Source of the DNA: Prevotella sp. CAG:755
Lineage (GTDB): Bacteria > Bacteroidota > Bacteroidia > Bacteroidales > Bacteroidaceae
DNA length: 5,027 nt
Direction: 5' to 3'
Assembly: GCA_000431275.1 (NCBI GenBank)
Contig: HF989227.1
Location: forward strand, 1-5,027
The notes under the pieces were generated by a model. It had not been told where the DNA came from, made no database searches, and saw only the letters and a program-made list of their open reading frames with translations. Numbering within the stretch: the stretch's first letter is position 1; every line of letters begins with the position of its first letter. Below, in pieces: positions 1 through 5,027 of this stretch. The translations under genes and the position numbers were made by a program.

Positions 1-114
1 GGTGTCCATGATTTCGATGCGCGCGGGACGGCTTTCCGCAAATTCTGTCCGGCTGGCAGAAGCTACGGGGTGGCTGGCTGCATTTTCTGTCGCTGCGTTC
101 GTTTTTCCGGTCAC
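1..114 (-). CDS. Second 2-isopropylmalate/citramalate synthase-like protein, 5' part only
   Basis: The first 38 codons of a gene that runs off the left edge of the window. The last visible residues are ARIEIMDT, which fits the start of the TIM-barrel motif ([13 protein letters not shown]) of the LeuA/CimA/homocitrate synthase family; the motif itself is cut after DT. In Bacteroides-type leu operons a second LeuA-like synthase follows leuD, and position and sequence both agree with that. It would condense acetyl-CoA with a 2-oxo acid, either pyruvate (citramalate, for isoleucine) or 2-oxoisovalerate; the visible part cannot decide. The best start is GTG at 114-112, four bases after the leuD stop. 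The only in-frame ATG is residue 36, inside the conserved strand and so too late. GTG at 135-133 would add seven residues and overlap leuD. With the 114 start there is a 32-residue Ala/Ser/Thr-rich extension before the barrel. Confidence 0.75.
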   Translation of the reverse strand, partial: MTGKTNAATENAASHPVASASRTEFAESRPARIEIMDT

Positions 115-118
115 GGCG

Positions 119-712
119 TCATTCTTTTTCAGCACGGTGTTCGTAGGCCTCGATCTTGTCCCTGTTTTGCAGGAGGAAGTCGATGTCGTCCAGCCCGTTC
201 ATGAGGCAATACTTCTTGTAGCCGTTGATGTCGAAGTGTTCACTGCTGCCTGTGGCGGTGTTCGTGATGGTCTGTGCGGGCAGGTCGACTACGACTTCGG
301 TCTTGGGATCCGCCTTGATGGAAGCAAAGAGCTCGGCGAGGAATGCTTCGCTCACCACTACGGGCAGGACGAAATTATTTAGCTCATTGTTTTTGTGAAT
401 GTCGGCAAAGAAACTGCTCACGACTACCCGGAAACCGTATCCGGCTATCGCCCATGCCGCATGTTCGCGGCTTGACCCGCAACCGAAGTTCTTGCCTGCC
501 ACGAGAATCTCGCCGCCGTAGGTGGAATCATTGAGCACGAAATCCTTTTTCGTGCCGTCGGGGTTGTAGCGCCAGTCGCGGAAGAGGTTGTCGCCGAAGC
601 CCTCCTTGTCGGTCGCTTTCAGGAAGCGGGCGGGAATAATCTGGTCGGTGTCGACGTTTTCAAGCGGCAAGGGGACACAGGTGCTGCGTATGATGTTGAA
701 TTTCGCTTTCAT
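119..712 (-). CDS. leuD: 3-isopropylmalate dehydratase small subunit
   Basis: Small (swivel-domain) subunit of isopropylmalate isomerase. With LeuC it converts 2-isopropylmalate to 3-isopropylmalate in the cytoplasm, the second step of leucine synthesis. The protein is 197 residues, the usual length for bacterial LeuD. Visible family motifs are [13 protein letters not shown] at residues 19-31, the substrate-loop motif [14 protein letters not shown] at 75-88, and the C-terminal [12 protein letters not shown] at 170-181. The ATG at 712 starts the usual [22 protein letters not shown] lead-in seen in spaced form here at residues 2-23. Only 6 nt separate it from the leuC stop, so the two subunits are surely co-transcribed. 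Its TGA stop overlaps an out-of-frame ATG (ATGA), which opens a three-codon frame leading into the next gene. Confidence 0.97.
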   Translation of the reverse strand: MKAKFNIIRSTCVPLPLENVDTDQIIPARFLKATDKEGFGDNLFRDWRYNPDGTKKDFVLNDSTYGGEILVAGKNFGCGSSREHAAWAIAGYGFRVVVSSFFADIHKNNELNNFVLPVVVSEAFLAELFASIKADPKTEVVVDLPAQTITNTATGSSEHFDINGYKKYCLMNGLDDIDFLLQNRDKIEAYEHRAEKE

Positions 713-718
713 CGTTTT

Positions 719-2098
719 TCAAAGTAGGGTTCTTGGATCTGTGATGACGCCGGTGACGGCGGCTGCGGCTGCGACGAGCGGGCTGGCCAGCACGGTGCGC
801 GCGCCGGGTCCTTGACGGCCTTCGAAGTTCCGGTTGCTGGTCGAAACGGCCAGTTTTCCTGCGGGGATTTTGTCGTCGTTCATCGCCAGGCAAGCCGAGC
901 AGCCCGGTTGCCGGATAGCGAAGCCGGCTTCTTCCAGTACGCGGTCGAGGCCTTCCTGGCGGATCTGCTCCATCACGTGCCACGAGCCGGGCACGAGCCA
1001 GGCCGTCACGCCCTCGGCCTTGTGCCGGCCGCGTGCGATCGAGGCGAAGGCGCGGAAGTCCTCAATGCGTCCGTTGGTGCAGGCGCCGAGGAACACGTAG
1101 TCCACAGGCTGTCCGACCATCGGGTCGCCGGGCCGGAACTGCATGTAGGCCAAGGCTTTCGCGTCGGAGGCGTTCTGCGGTTCGGGGATGCGCCGGGTGA
1201 TGCCAATGCCCATGCCGGGGTTTGTGCCGTAAGTAACCATCGGTTCGATGTCGGCGGCGTCGAAGCGCACTTCCTTGTCGAATGTGGCGTCGGGCTCGCT
1301 TTTCAGTGTCTTCCAGTGCTCCACGGCGCGGTCCCAGTCGGCGCCTTGTGGCGCATAGGGACGGCCTTTGAGGTAGGCGAACGTCGTCTCGTCGGGAGCG
1401 ATGAAGCCGCCGCGGGCACCCATCTCTATGGAGAGATTGCAGAGCGTCAGGCGGCCTTCCATCGAAAGGGCGCGGACAGCTTCGCCCGCATATTCAACGA
1501 AGTGTCCCGTAGCACCGCTCGTGGTGATCTTACTCATTATATATAATGCGAGGTCTTTGGCCGTCACGCCCGGGCCGAGCTGTCCGTCGACCGTTATGCG
1601 CATGGACTTCGGCTTGGCTTGTAGGATGCACTGCGAGGCCATCACCATTTCGACTTCCGACGTGCCGATGCCGAAAGCCACCGCCCCGACGGCGCCGTGG
1701 GTCGATGTGTGCGAGTCGCCGCAGACAATGGTCATTCCGGGGAGCGACAAGCCCAGTTCAGGACCGACCACGTGAATGATGCCGTTGTTCGGCGACATCA
1801 TGCCGAAGTGAGTGAGGCCGAAGTCGTCGGCATTCTTTTTCAGCGTGTCGACCTGCTTGCGCGAGACGGGGTCTTCGATGGGCTTGTCTTGGTCGTGGGT
1901 CGGCGTGTTGTGGTCCGGCATACAATAGATTCGCTCCGGGCGGAAGCACTTCAAGCCCCGGGCGCGCAGGCCGGCGAAAGCCTGCGGGCTGGTGACCTCG
2001 TGGCAATAGAGGCGGTCGATGTAGAGTTGTGTGGGACCGTCGTCGACGATCTGGACGACGTGACTGTCCCATATTTTGTCAAAGAGAGTTTTTGCCAT
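719..2098 (-). CDS. leuC: 3-isopropylmalate dehydratase large subunit
   Basis: Catalytic large subunit of isopropylmalate isomerase, an aconitase-superfamily [4Fe-4S] enzyme; cytoplasmic, partner of LeuD. It is 459 residues, close to the usual 460-475. The likely cluster ligands are Cys340 (in GACTNGR), Cys400 and Cys403 (in [11 protein letters not shown]). Other family motifs are [20 protein letters not shown] at 126-145, GTSEVE at 145-150, VPGS at 369-372 and [12 protein letters not shown] at 419-430. Ala339 replaces the Ser usual in GSCTNGR, a mild variant. The start at 2098 gives the standard [13 protein letters not shown] beginning. The frame stays open to an ATG at 2203, but those 35 extra codons lie inside the preceding gene and look nothing like LeuC. 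A gap of 26 nt separates it from the small membrane protein gene upstream, and 6 nt from leuD downstream. Confidence 0.97.
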   Translation of the reverse strand: MAKTLFDKIWDSHVVQIVDDGPTQLYIDRLYCHEVTSPQAFAGLRARGLKCFRPERIYCMPDHNTPTHDQDKPIEDPVSRKQVDTLKKNADDFGLTHFGMMSPNNGIIHVVGPELGLSLPGMTIVCGDSHTSTHGAVGAVAFGIGTSEVEMVMASQCILQAKPKSMRITVDGQLGPGVTAKDLALYIMSKITTSGATGHFVEYAGEAVRALSMEGRLTLCNLSIEMGARGGFIAPDETTFAYLKGRPYAPQGADWDRAVEHWKTLKSEPDATFDKEVRFDAADIEPMVTYGTNPGMGIGITRRIPEPQNASDAKALAYMQFRPGDPMVGQPVDYVFLGACTNGRIEDFRAFASIARGRHKAEGVTAWLVPGSWHVMEQIRQEGLDRVLEEAGFAIRQPGCSACLAMNDDKIPAGKLAVSTSNRNFEGRQGPGARTVLASPLVAAAAAVTGVITDPRTLL

Positions 2099-2124
2099 GT
2101 CTATGTCTGTTTGTGGGATGATTG

Positions 2125-2408
2125 TCAGCTGAAGACCCAGAAGCCCATTGCCGCCGTCAGGAGCAGGCTCACGACGGCCAGCACGACGCCCCAGCGTTCC
2201 CAACCGCGGCGGTAGAGTTCGAGGCTGGCGAAGAAGGCGAGCGTGGGGGTGATCCAGAGCAGCTGGGTCAGGATGTAGAGGCAGCCTTCGACCCAGGCGG
2301 ATTCACTGGTGCCGAAAGGGTGAAGCCCGCCGAAGAGGAAAAACGGGCAGGCTACCGCGGGCCAAAGGTTGAGCCCTGCGAGGGCAAGCATCCACCAAGG
2401 GAACTGTC

Positions 2409-2412
<4 letters not shown>
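2125..2412 (-). CDS. Small three-helix membrane protein inside the leu operon
   Basis: I do not recognise the family and assign no function. The 95-residue product has three strongly hydrophobic stretches at about residues 6-28, 44-64 and 74-94, rich in Trp and Leu. The loop between the second and third (65-73) contains Arg68, Arg69 and Arg73, while the loop between the first and second (29-43) has acidic and polar residues. By the positive-inside rule this suggests N-terminus in the cytoplasm, C-terminus outside, in the inner membrane. There is no cleavable signal peptide or visible catalytic motif. Its ATG overlaps the leuA stop as ATGA, so translation is probably coupled to leuA, and leuC begins 26 nt after its stop. 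Gene arrangement argues that it is real and expressed with the operon. A role in amino or oxo acid transport, or in enzyme placement, is only a guess. Confidence 0.8.
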
Positions 2413-3905
<1,493 letters not shown>

Positions 3906-3950
3906 GTTCTATTTGTTTTCTCTGTGTTTGTGGTTCGTGTGGTTATGTGC

Positions 3951-3988
3951 GCAAGGCCTTTCTCACCTGGAAGTGAAAAAGGCCTTGC
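3951..3988 (-). promoter_or_regulatory. Strong leader hairpin, candidate attenuator (segments 3:4)
   Basis: On the minus strand the arms GCAAGGCCTTTTTCAC and GTGAGAAAGGCCTTGC pair over 16 bp with a single T-G wobble around the loop TTCCAG. The hairpin ends 45 nt before the leuA start. In an attenuation model this is the 3:4 structure, and its 5' arm and loop (minus TTTTCACTTCC) can instead pair with segment 2 at 4046-4037. No U-run follows: the next bases are GCACATAACC. It is therefore not a textbook intrinsic terminator, and I call it a regulatory structure rather than a terminator. The 45 nt after it are A- and C-rich (13 C, 5 G, 2 T), unstructured in appearance. Confidence 0.65.
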
Positions 3989-3999
3989 CGTTATGCGTT

Positions 4000-4015
4000 G
4001 CGCCCGCCGGGGCGC
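4000..4015 (-). other. Short GC-rich stem-loop in the leuA leader
   Basis: On the minus strand GCGCCC and GGGCGC form a perfect 6-bp stem with the loop CGGC. It lies between segments 2 (4037-4046) and 3 (within 3969-3988) of the proposed attenuator. It could fold independently inside the loop when 2 pairs with 3, bringing them closer, or act as a polymerase pause hairpin. Seen directly; function inferred. Confidence 0.5.
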
Positions 4016-4024
4016 CAGTTCGGA

Positions 4025-4105
4025 TCAGGCATGCGTCTCACTTCCCTGGCCATTGGTGGATAGCAGGGTGCCGCACAGTCGGGATAGCGAAGTGAGTCGT
4101 GTCAT
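4025..4105 (-). CDS. Candidate leucine leader peptide (26 residues)
   Basis: A short frame in the leuA leader, starting 23 nt after the likely -7 box. It begins MTRLTSLSRLCGTLL; leucines are at residues 4, 7, 10, 14 and 15, encoded by CTC, CTA, CTG, CTG and CTA. The codons for Leu4 to Ser6 form one arm (4096-4089, CTCACTTC) of a helix with segment 2 (GGGAAGTGAG, 4046-4037), which lies in codons 20-23. A ribosome waiting at Leu14-Leu15 would mask segment 1 but leave segment 2 free, and a ribosome reaching the stop would cover segment 2. That geometry is what amino-acid attenuation needs. Against it: no Shine-Dalgarno, and two other ATG frames overlap it (4112 and 4053), neither leucine-rich (no leucine in either). 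The peptide itself is not expected to have a function beyond being translated. Confidence 0.5.
   Translation of the reverse strand: MTRLTSLSRLCGTLLSTNGQGSETHA
4037..4096 (-). promoter_or_regulatory. Leader helix 1:2, alternative to the 2:3 pairing
   Basis: On the minus strand CTCACTT (4096-4090) pairs with AAGTGAG (4043-4037), and inside it CCCTG pairs with CAGGG, which directly continues the 3' side of the first stem. Segment 2 as a whole (minus GGAAGTGAGA, 4045-4036) can equally pair with TTTTCACTTCC, the 5' arm and loop of the 3951-3988 hairpin, over 10 bp with one wobble. The 1:2, 2:3 and 3:4 pairings are thus mutually exclusive in the order known from classical attenuators. This is read by eye without energy calculation. 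Confidence 0.5.
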
Positions 4106-4127
4106 CTTTCATGAGTAGGTTTGCAGG

Positions 4128-4159
4128 CAAAAGTAGCTTTTCTTTTGTATAAAAGCAAG
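4128..4159 (-). promoter_or_regulatory. Likely leu operon promoter, Bacteroides type
   Basis: On the minus strand TACTTTTG (4135-4128) is a full match to the Bacteroidales -7 consensus TAnnTTTG. Twenty bases upstream lies CTTG (4159-4156), a three-of-four match to the -33 TTTG box. Transcription would start near 4121-4124, giving a leader of about 215 nt before leuA. No other equally good box was seen between the transporter and leuA. Confidence 0.65.
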
Positions 4160-4171
4160 CCGGTTCCGGAT

Positions 4172-4184
4172 TTTAACAGTTAAA
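4172..4184. promoter_or_regulatory. 13-nt palindrome upstream of the promoter, possible operator
   Basis: TTTAAC and GTTAAA are perfect inverted repeats around one central base. The site lies 12 bases upstream of the -33 box and about 55 bases from the inferred transcription start, in an otherwise GC-rich stretch. That position would suit an activator or an upstream AT-rich contact for RNA polymerase. No regulator can be named from it. Confidence 0.35.
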
Positions 4185-4278
4185 CGCACAGCTGGCGCGG
4201 GGGTTGTGCAGCGTCGTGCCGTCGGCGAAGCAGGCGCAGGGGCGGGAGGAAAGAGGGGCCGCGTGAGTGTGAGGAGTT

Positions 4279-4346
4279 GTCAGCCGGACAGCGAATCCTG
4301 TCGCAGTGACGGGGCTTCCGGTCAGCCAGCCCGTAAATCCTGTCGG
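4279..4346. repeat. Pair of 26-nt imperfect direct repeats, 42 nt apart
   Basis: Copies at 4279-4304 and 4321-4346 both begin GTCAGCC and share AATCCTGTCG near the end, 20 of 26 positions identical. They lie just after the transporter stop codon. The first copy also contains a small inverted repeat (GACAG 4287-4291, CTGTC 4298-4302). No third clear copy is seen. They may be a decayed duplication; no function is evident. Confidence 0.45.
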
Positions 4347-4377
4347 CCATCCCGTCGTGGCGTGCTGGCCCGTCGGC

Positions 4378-5027
4378 TTACTCCTCTTCGTCGGCCGAAC
4401 GGTCGCGCGGATTGCTGATGCCGTGCTGCTCGCGCCAGCGGAAACGCCAAAGCTGCCACGAGTTGAACAGGTTCTGCCAGAGCACATAGCTGCCCGGCCC
4501 GACGGCCGCCAGGGGGTTGAGGAAGGCGAACGACATCCAGATGGCGAAGCCCGTGTTCTTCTGCCCGAGGGCCTGCCCGCCGCTGATGCGGTCGCCGTAG
4601 AGGCCGCCGAGCGTCTTGCCGAGGGCGAAGTGGACGACGCACATTGCGAGGCCCGCTCCGGCCAAGGCCACTTCGAGCCAGGCATGGCTGCCCTCGCTGG
4701 CGATGGTGCGGGCCGTCTGAGCCGTCACGATGGCCAGCGTCACGCCCCAGAGATAGAAAGAGATGCCCCGAAGCCGCAGGCACTGGCCGTGTAGCCACGG
4801 CCAGAAGCGCCGCACCAGCAGGGCTGCCACGAAGGGCATGATGAGCAGCTGGGCCACCTGGCCGAACATGCGGCCCATCATGGCGCCGAAACGCAGGTCG
4901 GGATGCGGTTCGACCAGCGGGCATAGCAGGGCGATGAGCAGGGCAGACCAGAGGTTGGACGTAAGGGTGTAATATGAGATCGAAGCTGTCGAGCCGCCGA
5001 GTTTGCCGGTGATGACGGCGGCTGCCG
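4378..5027 (-). CDS. Bile acid:sodium symporter (BASS/SBF) family transporter, 3' part
   Basis: The frame is open from the right window edge to TAA at 4378-4380, giving 215 residues; the start lies outside, so the internal ATG at 4881 is not the start. Family members are usually about 300-330 residues, so roughly the first 100 are missing. Recognisable parts are TGKLGGSTAS at visible residues 6-15, matching the conserved crossover helix region, and GGQALGQKNTGFAIW at 149-163, matching the second conserved crossover with its Gly-Gln-x-Asn core. NPLAAVGPGSYVLWQN follows at 170-185. Hydrophobic helices are visible at about 19-38, 54-74, 87-104, 117-138 and 158-180, and the tail is acidic (DEEE). 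It is an inner-membrane secondary transporter of an organic acid, likely sodium-coupled. The substrate is unknown; relatives carry bile acids, pyruvate, ketopantoate or other oxo acids. It is codirectional with the leu operon but separated by a promoter. Confidence 0.85.
   Translation of the reverse strand, partial: AAAVITGKLGGSTASISYYTLTSNLWSALLIALLCPLVEPHPDLRFGAMMGRMFGQVAQLLIMPFVAALLVRRFWPWLHGQCLRLRGISFYLWGVTLAIVTAQTARTIASEGSHAWLEVALAGAGLAMCVVHFALGKTLGGLYGDRISGGQALGQKNTGFAIWMSFAFLNPLAAVGPGSYVLWQNLFNSWQLWRFRWREQHGISNPRDRSADEEE

Noticed and set aside
2..382. Plus-strand frame at the left edge
   Set aside because: Antisense to leuD and to the start of the second synthase, both of which have recognisable motifs.
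812..1546. A 244-codon plus-strand frame opposite leuC
   Set aside because: Antisense shadow of leuC; no family resemblance and no start or promoter context.
2099..2203. Longer LeuC with a start at 2203
   Set aside because: The extra 35 residues overlap the small membrane protein gene and do not resemble LeuC, which canonically begins near [10 protein letters not shown].
3951..3988. The 16-bp hairpin as an intrinsic terminator on either strand
   Set aside because: No U-run follows the stem in either direction, and there is no plus-strand gene to terminate.
4040..4112. Leader frame starting at 4112 as the control peptide
   Set aside because: It gives 24 residues with no leucine and does not fit leucine sensing; the overlapping frame from 4105 is the leucine-rich one. 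It may still be translated.
3990..4121. TPP, cobalamin or SAM riboswitch in the leuA leader
   Set aside because: A few short look-alikes (CTGATCCGAACTGGCG, GGGAAGTGAGA) prompted a check, but the conserved cores of these classes are absent on both strands.
4173..4924. Two long minus-strand frames (4173-4685 and 4322-4924) overlapping the transporter
   Set aside because: Both are out-of-frame readings of the transporter gene, rich in Arg, Pro, Ser and Thr, while the third frame gives a clear BASS protein.

Overview
The window looks like a chromosomal piece of a GC-rich member of the Bacteroidales. The case rests on a leucine operon of Bacteroides type (leuA, leuC, leuD, then a second LeuA-like synthase), on AT-rich gene starts without convincing Shine-Dalgarno sequences, and on a promoter box matching the Bacteroides -7 consensus TAnnTTTG. 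This is inference from pattern; genus cannot be fixed from the window. Every supported gene is on the minus strand. The long plus-strand reading frames are antisense shadows.

Reading along the minus strand (high to low coordinates): 5027-4378 is the 3' two thirds of a bile-acid:sodium symporter (BASS/SBF) family membrane transporter. From 4377 to 3906 (472 bases) there is no conventional gene. That stretch holds a pair of 26-nt imperfect direct repeats (4279-4346), a 13-nt palindrome (4172-4184), a likely promoter (4128-4159), and a leader of about 215 nt. The leader can encode a 26-residue peptide with five leucines in its first 15 codons. Its RNA can form mutually exclusive helices ending in a 16-bp hairpin (3951-3988).

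The operon follows: leuA (3905-2409); a 95-residue three-helix membrane protein overlapping leuA by ATGA (2412-2125); leuC (2098-719); leuD (712-119); and the first 38 codons of a second LeuA/CimA-type synthase (114-1), cut by the window edge. leuB is not in the window and would be expected further downstream.

LeuA condenses acetyl-CoA with 2-oxoisovalerate, and LeuCD isomerises 2-isopropylmalate to 3-isopropylmalate. The second synthase may do a related condensation, such as citramalate formation. The core of the window is ordinary biosynthesis. The parts worth a second look are the leader, which has the layout of a leucine attenuator but lacks a U-tract, the unrecognised small membrane protein inside the operon, and the unusual leuD/second-synthase junction.
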